Shown here in pieces: positions 25,519 to 34,762 of a stretch of DNA of 64,000 nt; the first letter of the stretch is position 1; the number at the start of each line of letters is the position of its first letter. A program made the position numbers and the translations under genes. Source of the stretch: JADHUC01 sp964623055 (GTDB lineage Bacteria; Planctomycetota; Planctomycetia; Pirellulales; Pirellulaceae). The stretch is taken from assembly GCA_964623055.1 (NCBI GenBank), contig CAZURK010000034.1, positions 1-64,000 of the forward strand. The letters run 5' to 3'. A model generated the notes under the pieces. The model ran no database searches and was not told the DNA's origin. It saw nothing but the letters and a program-made list of their open reading frames with translations.

Positions 25519-27417
25519 TCAAGCAAGCCAACGTGCTCCCGGCGTGAACTCCGCGATCATCTCGATGGCGTCACCCTTGATCTCCTTGAGCACCTCGGTG
25601 GAAGAGGACAGTCGAATCGTACCGACGCGGCTGTGTTTGCCTCTCAGACATTTCAGTTCATCGGCCTGAGCGATTCCCAACAGACCGTCTGGCCGTATGG
25701 TGACAACGCGGGGCAAGGAAGCACAGCCAGGCCCGTCGATCCAGCCTGCCCATGAGCGATAGGCATGTACCGTCGACCAGATGATCACGCGGCCGTCAGG
25801 AGCGTTCAGCCCCTGTGTCGCGTACGTGTCTTCGCCGTAATCCAACGTCTCTGCGTATTCTGGATGGAACCGGTAAGTCTGCAGATCCCATGTCCCGACC
25901 AAGTAGTTCAGGACATGGGGTTTGTGTCGGGAAACAAACATCACCCACTTGTCGCCAACCTTGAAAAAATTGGGGCAGGCGTTGTCTGGTGAACTGCGAT
26001 GGTGGTACAGCGGACCGAGGTATTTCCATTCGGTGAACTCGCGATTCTCGGCCCGGTAGAGGCTGGTGATTCCTCGGCCCCGATCCGATCCGCCACAGAT
26101 GAGATACGTTGAGCCTTCGTGCTGGAAGATGAAGGGATCTCGCCAGGCGCCGATGCGAACTTGGTCACTGTGCAGCGTCTTCGGCAGGATTGGGTTTTGA
26201 GGGTGCTTCTTCCAACGAATCAACTCGTCGTCGCCCACAGCGGTCCATTGATCAAAGCTGGGAACGCTGGTGTAGAAGATCATGGGCTGGCCGACATCAT
26301 TGATCACCATCGCGCCGGAATAACAGCTCTGCTCGCCCTTTTCGGTCGAGGGCCACAGGGCGATGGGCATGTGTTCCCAATGGACGAGATCTTTGCTGCG
26401 GGCGTGTCCCCAGTGGACGGTCCCAAATTGGGGCCGATAGGGATTGTGCTGATAGAAAATGTGATAGTAGCCCTTGTGGTAGACGGGGCCGTTGATATCG
26501 CCCAGCCACCGGGCCGGAGGCCGGAAATGGTAGACGGGCAGCCGACTGTCCGCCTGGGCTGCGGGAATCCCGGCTTTCAAGCCGCGCATCGCTCGATCGA
26601 TGGCGAGATTGCCGTATCTGGAAGCCTCATTCCTGCGCTCGATGAAGGCCTTCTTGCTCTTGATGGAACTGACGACATCGAGTTTGCCTTTGATCAGGCC
26701 CGCGATCTCAGACTTGGCCAGAGCGCGATCGAACACTGCGATTTCGTCGATGGCCCCCTTGAATCTGGTCGTCAGTTTGCCGCGATTCATGCACGCGCCA
26801 AATGGCAGATAATGTTCAATGCGGCTGAAGTGGGCCGGGCTCCCCTCGGCCTCGTGAGTGACTGCCGCTTCGGAACCATCCACATAGACTCGCACACATC
26901 GATTAGCCGAGTCCTCAACGACCCAGGCCAGATGATGCCATTTGCCATCAAACAGGCCCGCCTGTGTTATGTTATGAGTCCAGTATTGACCGGCGTCATC
27001 GCGAAGCTCGAAAAGCAGACTATGCGGCGAGGGACGATGCTGCGACCAGCCACTGAAGATCGCGATGACTAACCCATTGCCGTTGTTAAGAGTCTTGCAT
27101 ATCTCCATCGGTTCCGTGTCGGTCAATTTGACCCAGAAAGCCATGGTCATAGCGTTGTCGTAGATCAAACCTTGGATGAGCGAACTGTCGTTGCCCAGAT
27201 CGACGTATGTCGTACCGTCGAACGCCAATGCACGATCGTCGGCTCGGCCAGAGGCTCCGGCCACCCAACGCTCCGAGCCAACGATGGTGCCATGATTAGC
27301 ACACACGCTGCGGTCGAAGGTGACACCATCAACCGAGCGGTCCAAGGGCCAGTAGCCGCCGGCATGTACTGCTCCGACCCACAATCCAACCACCAGGATC
27401 ATGATACATGGGCGCAT
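25519..27417 (-). CDS. Secreted LamG plus GH32-like protein, catalytic acid/base missing
   Basis: 632 residues from the ATG at 27417 (signal MRPCIMILVVGLWVGAVHAG). Residues about 20-220 are a concanavalin-like LamG module (ALAFDGTTYVDLGN, AIDEIAVFDRAL). Residues about 290-600 are a GH32 five-bladed propeller: WLGDINGPVYHKGYYHIFYQ contains the nucleophile Asp307, WRDPFIF the stabiliser Asp427, and the third motif, normally Glu-Cys, is NACPNFF with Ala480. The spacings, 120 and 53 residues, match GH32. Family members hydrolyse fructans and sucrose by retention, which needs the Glu. This protein is therefore either inactive and sugar-binding, or uses another residue. It is divergent from the PL6-like gene. 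Confidence 0.8.
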   Translation of the reverse strand: MRPCIMILVVGLWVGAVHAGGYWPLDRSVDGVTFDRSVCANHGTIVGSERWVAGASGRADDRALAFDGTTYVDLGNDSSLIQGLIYDNAMTMAFWVKLTDTEPMEICKTLNNGNGLVIAIFSGWSQHRPSPHSLLFELRDDAGQYWTHNITQAGLFDGKWHHLAWVVEDSANRCVRVYVDGSEAAVTHEAEGSPAHFSRIEHYLPFGACMNRGKLTTRFKGAIDEIAVFDRALAKSEIAGLIKGKLDVVSSIKSKKAFIERRNEASRYGNLAIDRAMRGLKAGIPAAQADSRLPVYHFRPPARWLGDINGPVYHKGYYHIFYQHNPYRPQFGTVHWGHARSKDLVHWEHMPIALWPSTEKGEQSCYSGAMVINDVGQPMIFYTSVPSFDQWTAVGDDELIRWKKHPQNPILPKTLHSDQVRIGAWRDPFIFQHEGSTYLICGGSDRGRGITSLYRAENREFTEWKYLGPLYHHRSSPDNACPNFFKVGDKWVMFVSRHKPHVLNYLVGTWDLQTYRFHPEYAETLDYGEDTYATQGLNAPDGRVIIWSTVHAYRSWAGWIDGPGCASLPRVVTIRPDGLLGIAQADELKCLRGKHSRVGTIRLSSSTEVLKEIKGDAIEMIAEFTPGARWLA

Positions 27418-27473
27418 CTCTCTGATTCCCCTTCTACTTCTCAGGCCTCCCAACGACGTGGCCCTGGCCCGCT

Positions 27474-27503
27474 TTGGCGTAGGCGACCGCGAAGCAGTAT
27501 AAT
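27474..27503 (+). promoter_or_regulatory. Probable promoter of the PL6-like gene
   Basis: TTGGCG (27474-27479) and TATAAT (27498-27503) are separated by 18 bp, in the 156-bp region between divergent starts and 70 bp upstream of the ATG at 27574. No operator-like palindrome was noted beside it. Confidence 0.45.
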
Positions 27504-27573
27504 CGGTCGAAACTCGGTATGCGAGAAGCATGACCCTGAGTCCGTCACGAGTTGGAAACTGGATGTTGAAAAA

Positions 27574-29334
27574 ATGAGACTCTCCAATGCAGCCACTCTT
27601 CGGCTACGTGCTGTGCTGACCACGGTGACATGGATTCTATTGATTCCGGCGCAGCTAATGTTCGGCGATTCGGGCGGGAATGCCCGTGGGGCCGGGCTTC
27701 CGTTGGTCGCCCTACGTGCATTGGCAATGCAGGCCTCAATAGGTGGCGCAGATGTTGTTGCAGACGATTCCGGAAGGGGAATCGGTGTGTTTCATATGTC
27801 CAACCAAGAGGAATTCGATGCAGCAGTGAAACGAGCCGAGCCCGGCGACACTCTGGTGATGGGCAGCGGCGTCTGGAAAGACGCAGACCTTCGTTTTCGG
27901 GGAACCGGTAAACCCGATGCTCCGATCACTCTTCGTGCGGAAACACCGGGTGAGGTGATCTTGAGTGGTGCCAGCAAGCTGAGCATTGTGGGGCGTCACT
28001 TGGTGGTCAAGGGACTGCTATTCAAAGACGATGCACCGTCGGCCAAGAAGAGCAGCCCGGTCGTTTCGTTTCGAGGCGATGGGATCCAGTCACACCACTG
28101 TCGGATGACCGATTGTGCCGTTGTGGACTTCAACCCTCCGGACAAAGAGAAAGACACGAGGTGGGTGTCCCTTTACGGGACTCACAACCGAGTGGATCAT
28201 TGCTGTTTCCACAACAAAACCAACCTGGGCACCACGGTCGTGGTGTGGTTGAACGATCCGCCGGACCACGAACCCAACTACCACCGGATCGACCACAATT
28301 GCTTCTCGCTGCGACCGCGGCTGGGGATGAATGGCGCGGAGACGATTCGCATAGGTACCAGTGGCCGGTCCATGCTCGACTCTCGGACTGTGGTGGAGGA
28401 CAACTGCTTCTACCGCTGCAATGGCGAAGGCGAGATCATTTCGAACAAGTCGTGCGAGAACTCTTATCGCGCGAACACCTTTGTGGAATGCGAAGGCGCC
28501 CTGACACTCCGCCATGGCAACCGATGCACTGTGGAGGGCAACTTCTTTCTTGGCAACGGGGCGCGTTTGACCGGTGGGGTACGCGTAATCGGCGAGGACC
28601 ACAGGGTGGTGAACAACTACTTCTGCGATCTCGCGGGGGACGGCTATCGGGCTTCCTTGACCTTCATGGAAGGCATCCAAGATTCCGAACTCGGTGGTTA
28701 CTTTCAGGTGAAGAACGTACTCGTGGCGTTCAACACGTTTGTCAACAACCGCCAGACCTTCAATCTGGGCTACGGAACTGGGCGGAAGGGTCAAGTGATG
28801 CCGCCGAAACACTGTGTCATAGCCAACAACTTAGTGCTCGGCGGCCGCTCGCCACTGATCACCGTACACGATCCGGCTATGACCGTATCGTTCATCGGGA
28901 ACGTGATGCACGGCGCAGAACTGGGGCTACCGCCGACACCGGGAATCCGGCGACTGGATCCCAAGTTGGTCAAAGGCGAAGATGGCCTCTGGCGACCTGT
29001 TCGCGATAGCCCGATCCTCGGCGCGGCCGAAGGTCGTTTCGCGACCATCGTGGTCGACATGGATGGCCAGCCAAGAGGATCGCCGACCGATGTCGGCGCT
29101 GACCATCGGTCGGACCAGCCGGTCAAACGGGTCCCCTTGGCAGCGACGGATGTGGGGCCGCCTTGGCTGGAATTGCCCCAGGTAGGGGTTCGTAGCGGAA
29201 GTCGTGAGACTTCCGGGGTCTGGGAAGCTAGCGGTCCGAATTCTCACGAATCCGGCTACCCGTTTTCCCAGGAACTCACGAGCATTCTGCAAACCCGTTC
29301 CTGCGCCTCGCTGGAATTGCCCCTTGAGTTCTGA
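27574..29334 (+). CDS. Secreted PL6-family alginate lyase-like protein
   Basis: 586 residues from the ATG at 27574; the frame is open further upstream but overlaps the opposite promoter. The N-terminus has a hydrophobic export segment (LRAVLTTVTWILLIPAQLMF). From about residue 70 it is a right-handed beta-helix of polysaccharide lyase family 6 (MSNQEEFDAAVKRAEPGDTL). Family motifs are present: NGAETIRIG, GEGEIISNKS, ALTLRHGNRCTVEGNFFLGN and GGVRVIGEDHRVVNNYF, including the Lys and Arg used for catalysis and the acidic residues near the calcium site. PL6 enzymes cleave alginate by beta-elimination. The natural end is likely near LAATDVGPPWLE; the last 45 or so residues come from reading through an inserted double-hairpin repeat (29192-29259). 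Confidence 0.88.
   Translation: MRLSNAATLRLRAVLTTVTWILLIPAQLMFGDSGGNARGAGLPLVALRALAMQASIGGADVVADDSGRGIGVFHMSNQEEFDAAVKRAEPGDTLVMGSGVWKDADLRFRGTGKPDAPITLRAETPGEVILSGASKLSIVGRHLVVKGLLFKDDAPSAKKSSPVVSFRGDGIQSHHCRMTDCAVVDFNPPDKEKDTRWVSLYGTHNRVDHCCFHNKTNLGTTVVVWLNDPPDHEPNYHRIDHNCFSLRPRLGMNGAETIRIGTSGRSMLDSRTVVEDNCFYRCNGEGEIISNKSCENSYRANTFVECEGALTLRHGNRCTVEGNFFLGNGARLTGGVRVIGEDHRVVNNYFCDLAGDGYRASLTFMEGIQDSELGGYFQVKNVLVAFNTFVNNRQTFNLGYGTGRKGQVMPPKHCVIANNLVLGGRSPLITVHDPAMTVSFIGNVMHGAELGLPPTPGIRRLDPKLVKGEDGLWRPVRDSPILGAAEGRFATIVVDMDGQPRGSPTDVGADHRSDQPVKRVPLAATDVGPPWLELPQVGVRSGSRETSGVWEASGPNSHESGYPFSQELTSILQTRSCASLELPLEF
29192..29259. repeat. Double-hairpin repeat, copy 1
   Basis: It starts GTAGC and ends GCTAC. 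Inside are CGGAAGTC-GTGA-GACTTCCG (a perfect 8-bp stem) and CCGAATTC-TCAC-GAATCCGG (one mismatch), arranged as two hairpins in opposite orientation. It lies in frame inside the 3' end of the PL6-like gene. Its first 25 bases match copy 2 (29726-29777) in reverse complement. Confidence 0.8.
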
Positions 29335-29668
29335 TCCGCGGCAACCTTTCGCGCACTTCCGCCTTGCCGTCGCCGTCGCTATCGGTCAGCAGCTTGACAG
29401 TGCACGCTCCCAGACGCAACGGCAGGTTCCGGAGTTGAGCATGTTACGCTCCGATTCGCGCTCGACGGCCCTCATGGTAAGGTGAAGTCGTATTCGTTCT
29501 GTTCGCAGAGACGCGAAGCGGCGTGAGGAGACTGAAACAGTACATGTAAGAGTGGACACAGAATTCCGACGTCAACCAACTTGCCGGCAAAACCATCCGC
29601 GTACGTTTCGTAGTGAACGAGGCCGACGTACACTCGCTGATGTTTCCGAGAACCGTGGAGAAATCGTG

Positions 29669-32600
29669 ATGCGGTGTATCTGTACTAGCAAGGTGTTTAG
29701 GCAAGCGGACGGAAATAGCGTACCCGTAGCCGAACTCGTGAGAGTTCGGAAGCCGGAAGTCTCACGACTTCCGCTACACTTTGCGGGTACATCATTAGTG
29801 TCCGCTTGCCTTATCTGGGTGACGGCTGTTCTTCTGACGCTGATCTTCGTTGCAGTGGTTTTTCCAGGCGATGTCCTTGCAGAAGATCGCCCACCGAAAG
29901 TTCCAAACTCCTTCACAATTCGTGCCGACTGGTTTGATGAAGGCAACGTGCGCTCCGGTGGGACTTACAGCGACGCTTACGTGTGCATTTACAACAACGG
30001 CCCGACGCCGAACGTCGCCAGTTACAGGATCGACTTCCCGGTTGCTGGGACATATCGGATCGAAGGCCTCTACGCCGCGCATCAGTCTCGGCCGGTGAAG
30101 ATCCTTCTCGATGGGAAGCAGGTCGGCCGGGGATTCGCATCGAAAACCGGTTCCTGGCAGACATCGACGGCTAAGTGGGAAGGTCAGGGCGATATCCAAG
30201 TTCATTCGGCAGGCCCCCATACCGTTACGCTCGAAGCATTGGCGATGTTCCCGCACATATGCGCGTTGCGTTTTCATTCGCAGACCTCGCTGCCAGGCGG
30301 CTGGCGTTTGAATCGTCGCGTCGCCGAAGATGCGATGACCCAAGCAAGAGCTGCAACGGTTCTCAACAACGGGCAAGCAAAAGATTGGGAGGCCGATCCG
30401 ACGGGGCACTTCTTGGCGGAAACCGAAATCACCCGCTTCGATCGCGATTCCTTAGAGATAACAGTGATTGACGCGTCGAGGGCGGTCTCTGAACGTGAGC
30501 GAACATCTAGAGTCTCCGCCCCTTTCCTATTCAACGATGAGTTGACTTACACACCCCAAGAATATCGCAAACACACGCGATCGACGCATCCAGCCAGAGA
30601 ATCAGCACGGATGTATGCCCAGGTGACGTCGAGCGACGCAACACAGATTCTCGCGCTAGACTCGGCAAAGATGCGTGAAATGCTCCTGCGAATCAACGAG
30701 TTAATCGCCAACTTTCGCACGCTCGACTCCGCCGCTGCCGATGCGTTGCGGGCAGAATTGGATCAATCCAGCAAACTGAAGCAGTCTGCAGACGCTTGGA
30801 GCCGGGTCTTCGACTCGCCGGTAACTGATCCCGATGCGTACAAAACGGCGGCCAAGTCGTTTGCTGAAAAGTATGTCGATGCAATTCATCTTTATGTAGC
30901 TGTGGTCAAGAAGAACCCGCTGCTGGACTTCGACCAACTCCTGATCCGCAAATCGACTTGGACCGGTTTTGTTCCGAATTGGTACTCGAACTGTGCGCGT
31001 GGGAAACCGAAGTGCAACGATGAGCTGATCGTCGTTGATCCGAAAAGTCCGCTCTCGCAAGATCCGAAGCTGCTGCTGGCGGCCCCGCATAATGCCTTCG
31101 CCGGTGATTTGGCGATGCACTGGGACGCTGACCGCTTCCTTTTCACCGGCCTTTCGGACAACGACACTTATCAGATTTTCGAGCATAATCTTACGATGGG
31201 CAAAACGCGCCAAGTTACGCCGGACATGGGGCCCGGCATTGACAATGCCGAAGGCTGTTATGTGCCGGACGGTTCCACGCTGTTCGTTTCTAACGCAACT
31301 ATGGGCGGGATCCCATGTATTTCGGGGCTTAGCAGCGTCGGCAATATCTTTCGTTTGGAAGCAGATGGTCAGACGGTGCGGCAGTTGACGTTTGAGCAAG
31401 ATCAGGACTGGTATCCGGTGATCCAAGAAAATGGCCGCGTCATGTACTTGCGTTGGGAATACATCGACATTGCGCACTACTACAGCCGCATCCTTTGCAC
31501 CATGAATCCGGACGGAACGAACCAAGCCGCGTTATACGGAAGCGGATCGTATTGGCCGAACTCGCTTTTTTTCGCCAAGCCGATCCGAGGCCAAGCGAAC
31601 AGTTTTGTTTCCGTGGTGAGCGGTCACCATGGGACCCAACGAGAAGGCGAGCTGTATCTGTTCAATGCGCGAGTTGGCGATCGGGAGGCGGACGGCGCGA
31701 TGCATCAGTTTCCGTTCAGCGACAACAAAGTCGAACCGGTGATCATGGATCGTTTGGTCGACAATTCGTGGCCGAAATTCGCGTATCCGTATCCGCTCAA
31801 CGACAAATACGTACTCGTCTCCGCCCGTTTGACTCCAGAGGATCGGTTCTGCGTGTATCTTGTCGATACGTTTGACAACATGGTGAAGATCAGCGAATCG
31901 CCGGGCCATCATCTGTTGGAGCCGACACCGATCGTAAAACGCAAAGCACCTCGGCAGTTGCCCAACCGAACCACTCCCGGTGAAACACAGGCAACCGTCT
32001 TCATCGCCGACATTTACACCGGCAGCGGGCTAAAGGGAATACCGCGTGGAACCGTGAAGAAGCTGCGGGTATACACCGTCAACTACGCTTACCGACACAC
32101 GGGCGGTTACGACGTTGTGGGGCAAGAGAGTTGTTGGGACTGCCGTCGCATCCTCGGTGAAGTCCCCGTGCACGAAGACGGCAGCGCATTGTTCAAGATC
32201 CCCGCGAACCGCCCGATCATCGTTCAGCCGCTCGACGAGGAAGGTTGCGCGATCCAGTTGATGCGGTCATGGTTCGTTGGAATGCCGGGCGAAAACGTCT
32301 CTTGTTCCGGTTGCCATGAATCCCAATACGATGTCGTGCCGACCGTTGTAGCGATCGCGAACGGGAAAGGACCCGTCGAAATCGAACCATTCAACGGGCC
32401 GGAACGAGCGTTTTCCTACAACGGGGAGATCCAACCGATCCTGGATCGCTATTGCGTTGGCTGTCACGATGGCAAAGAAGAAGAATCGCCGAAGCGGGGA
32501 CATGGGCCCAACTTTGCCGATATGTCGCTTGGCGTGCCGGGAGTTGAACGTCCGTTTGGCCCGATGAATCCCGACCATTCAACCCGCGGCAGTTGGTGTG

Positions 32601-34084
32601 ATTGGCTTTGGGGTGACACAGGTTCACACTATCTTTCAAAGTCCTATCACGAACTCCATCGGTACGTCCGTCGCCCTGGTCCCGAAGGCGATTTGCGGAC
32701 ACTCACGCCGATGGATTTCCATGCATCGACCTCGGAGCTGGTCCAGATGCTCAAGAAAGGCCACCATCATGTCGAGCTGGACCCGCAGTCCTGGAAAACG
32801 CTCTACTGCTGGATTGACCTGAACGTTCCGTACTATGGCACGTGGACCGAACTGATGGACGCGCGTGTCGAAAATCGCCTCGATAAACCAATTGCCGACA
32901 TGGTTGAACGTCGTCAGAAGATCGAACTGCTCTATGCGAACGTCAACAACGTCCACGAGGACGACTCTTATGCCTGGGAAAAACGGCCCCGCCCCGAATT
33001 CGTGCCTCCGCAAGAAAGCGACGAAACCGATCAAGCGGTTCCGACTGCCGACGGTTGGCCAATGACCGCAGAGCAAGCGCAAGCGTTGCAGCGAGAAGCC
33101 TTTGATCAAATGCGCAAAACCATGTCAGTCATTCGGGCCGCATCACATTCATCTTCGAACCGCCATCAGGTCCTTGAAATCCCGTTGGGCAAATCAACGA
33201 TGCTTCCGATATCATCTTCCGACATTGGGACAATGGCATGGACGCGAATTCCATCGGGTCAGTGGCCTATCGAAGAAACAGCATTGAACCAAACCGTCAC
33301 GCTTAAGATGGCCCCAATTCCCACAGGTTCGTTTGTCATGGGCGACGCGTGCGGCTTCGAAGATGAGCATCCGCTGAAAGCCGTCGAAATCGAAAAGCCG
33401 TTCTGGATGCTCACGACGGAAGTGACAAACGAGATGTATGCCTTTTACGACCCTTCGCACGATAGCCGCCATGTTGACCGGTGGTGGATCGACCAACTCG
33501 ACCGTGGTTACGCCGCCAATCTCGCACGGCAGCCGGTGATACGTGTTAGTTGGGATGAAGCCAACGGCTTCTGTCGATGGCTGAGTGAAAAGACGGGGCG
33601 AACGTTTCGGCTTCCAACCGAAAGCGAGTGGGAATGGGCTGCCCGCGCAGGGACCAACTCGCCGATGTGGTACGGTGACCTGAACATCGACTTCGGTCCT
33701 TATGAAAACCTCGCCGATGAGTCGACGAAACGCTTCGCCGTGAATCACATTTGGATCGACGAACTCAACGGACTCGGTCCAGCGCCACGTGATGTCCCTG
33801 GCTTTTTTGCACACATTCCCCGGATCAACGGCGTGAACGACGCGCTCATGATTTCGGGCGACGTTGGCACCTACGCCCCAAATCCTTGGGGACTGCACGA
33901 CATGCTCGGTAACGTCAGCGAATGGACCGATTCCACTTATGGCAAAAAGAACGATGAGGTGGTCAAGACCGTCCGAGGCGGTTCATGGCGTGACCGGCCT
34001 CGTTGGAGTCGCGCCGGTGTCCGGCGTGGATACAAGTCGTGGCAAAAAGTCTATAATGTCGGCTTCCGCGTCGTGTGCGAGTGA
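29669..34084 (+). CDS. Hydrazine-synthase-alpha-like protein with haem c motifs and a C-terminal FGE domain
   Basis: 1471 residues from the ATG at 29669 (GGAGA eight bases upstream). The hydrophobic export segment is at about 45-70 (CLIWVTAVLLTLIFVAVVFP). Next come a beta-sandwich module (about 85-200) and a propeller-like region related to the middle domain of hydrazine synthase alpha (VPNWYSNCARGKPKCNDELI, EGCYVPDGSTLFVSNATMGG). CxxCH haem-binding sites are CSGCH at 879 and CVGCH at 929. From about 1213 to the end is a formylglycine-generating-enzyme/sulfatase-modifying fold (PTGSFVMGDACGFEDEHP, RLPTESEWEWAARAG, GLHDMLGNVSEWT, VRGGSWRD). It is probably a periplasmic multidomain redox or binding protein; hydrazine synthesis is not implied. 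A double-hairpin repeat sits in its N-terminal coding region. An alternative start is GTG at 29798. Confidence 0.8.
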   Translation: MRCICTSKVFRQADGNSVPVAELVRVRKPEVSRLPLHFAGTSLVSACLIWVTAVLLTLIFVAVVFPGDVLAEDRPPKVPNSFTIRADWFDEGNVRSGGTYSDAYVCIYNNGPTPNVASYRIDFPVAGTYRIEGLYAAHQSRPVKILLDGKQVGRGFASKTGSWQTSTAKWEGQGDIQVHSAGPHTVTLEALAMFPHICALRFHSQTSLPGGWRLNRRVAEDAMTQARAATVLNNGQAKDWEADPTGHFLAETEITRFDRDSLEITVIDASRAVSERERTSRVSAPFLFNDELTYTPQEYRKHTRSTHPARESARMYAQVTSSDATQILALDSAKMREMLLRINELIANFRTLDSAAADALRAELDQSSKLKQSADAWSRVFDSPVTDPDAYKTAAKSFAEKYVDAIHLYVAVVKKNPLLDFDQLLIRKSTWTGFVPNWYSNCARGKPKCNDELIVVDPKSPLSQDPKLLLAAPHNAFAGDLAMHWDADRFLFTGLSDNDTYQIFEHNLTMGKTRQVTPDMGPGIDNAEGCYVPDGSTLFVSNATMGGIPCISGLSSVGNIFRLEADGQTVRQLTFEQDQDWYPVIQENGRVMYLRWEYIDIAHYYSRILCTMNPDGTNQAALYGSGSYWPNSLFFAKPIRGQANSFVSVVSGHHGTQREGELYLFNARVGDREADGAMHQFPFSDNKVEPVIMDRLVDNSWPKFAYPYPLNDKYVLVSARLTPEDRFCVYLVDTFDNMVKISESPGHHLLEPTPIVKRKAPRQLPNRTTPGETQATVFIADIYTGSGLKGIPRGTVKKLRVYTVNYAYRHTGGYDVVGQESCWDCRRILGEVPVHEDGSALFKIPANRPIIVQPLDEEGCAIQLMRSWFVGMPGENVSCSGCHESQYDVVPTVVAIANGKGPVEIEPFNGPERAFSYNGEIQPILDRYCVGCHDGKEEESPKRGHGPNFADMSLGVPGVERPFGPMNPDHSTRGSWCDWLWGDTGSHYLSKSYHELHRYVRRPGPEGDLRTLTPMDFHASTSELVQMLKKGHHHVELDPQSWKTLYCWIDLNVPYYGTWTELMDARVENRLDKPIADMVERRQKIELLYANVNNVHEDDSYAWEKRPRPEFVPPQESDETDQAVPTADGWPMTAEQAQALQREAFDQMRKTMSVIRAASHSSSNRHQVLEIPLGKSTMLPISSSDIGTMAWTRIPSGQWPIEETALNQTVTLKMAPIPTGSFVMGDACGFEDEHPLKAVEIEKPFWMLTTEVTNEMYAFYDPSHDSRHVDRWWIDQLDRGYAANLARQPVIRVSWDEANGFCRWLSEKTGRTFRLPTESEWEWAARAGTNSPMWYGDLNIDFGPYENLADESTKRFAVNHIWIDELNGLGPAPRDVPGFFAHIPRINGVNDALMISGDVGTYAPNPWGLHDMLGNVSEWTDSTYGKKNDEVVKTVRGGSWRDRPRWSRAGVRRGYKSWQKVYNVGFRVVCE
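29726..29777. repeat. Double-hairpin repeat, copy 2
   Basis: It starts GTAGC and ends GCTAC, with two perfect 8-bp hairpins: CCGAACTC-GTGA-GAGTTCGG and CGGAAGTC-TCAC-GACTTCCG. It lies in the first codons of the haem/FGE fusion gene, between the ribosome binding site and the signal-peptide hydrophobic core. TACCC just before it and GGGTA a few bases after it extend the symmetry. Confidence 0.85.
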
Positions 34085-34099
34085 TGAGCGATGATTTGA

Positions 34100-34762
34100 G
34101 CCGTTGCGGGTTCGGGGCTGCTATCGCCCGCCGACGAACAGGCCGCGCGCGACACTCTCGTACTCGGCGCACACTTCCTGGCGCACCCGGACTACTGGAA
34201 CACCGAGGTCGGGCTCTGTAGCGCCAATCCGAACATGACCAACTCCATCTACGTTCCCAGAGGGCTGGCGGCGCTCTTTCTGGACGGGCATCCCAAGTCG
34301 GAAGCCTGGCTCGCGGCCGCCGAGGCGGAGCTGCAACGGGAGCTGCGGGAGTGGGTCTCGCCTGGGGGCGCCTGGGTGGAGAATCCGCACTACGAGACGG
34401 CCTCAGCGGACGCGAGCGGCCTCTCGCTCCAAGGCGAACTGGCCTTTGCCCGCCAGAACCAGAACGGCACGGTACGGCTGGCCGTCCTGAAAGGTGCGGA
34501 CGCACAGGCCGCTTGGGGCCCATGGCGGCTCCAGACGAGCGGCACAGCCGCCGTCGAGATCGAAGGCTTGGCCGTCGCGGGCGAGGGAGAGGGCCCGACG
34601 ACGTTGGTGCTCACGCTACCCCAAGACTACGGAGCCGCGCAACTGCTCGTAGACGATCGCCCGGCTAGTCACACGAGAGAAGGCGCCAACCTTACGCTCA
34701 AGCTGCCCCCCGGATGTCACACGTTTGCGCTGCGCCCCCTGCAAACCGACGATCCACACTGA
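34100..34762 (+). pseudogene. Fragment of a secreted lyase-like gene
   Basis: A frame open from just after TGA at 34097-34099 encodes coding-like sequence with no start: LLSPADEQAARDTLVLGAHF, WNTEVGLCSANPNMTNSIYV, then WLAAAEAELQRELREWVSPG and a beta-rich tail ending PPGCHTFALRPLQTDDPH. The WNTE...SANPNM stretch and following helices resemble the middle of heparinase or alginate-lyase-like (alpha/alpha)-toroid proteins, and the tail their beta-sandwich end. Both the N-terminus and a central piece seem missing. An ATG at 34235 could start a 175-residue product, but a stable protein is unlikely. Confidence 0.5.

Noticed and set aside
29669..34084. Anammox hydrazine synthase
   Set aside because: Only the fold resemblance of the middle domain is seen; the beta and gamma subunits and other anammox genes are absent, and the FGE fusion is typical of other planctomycetes.
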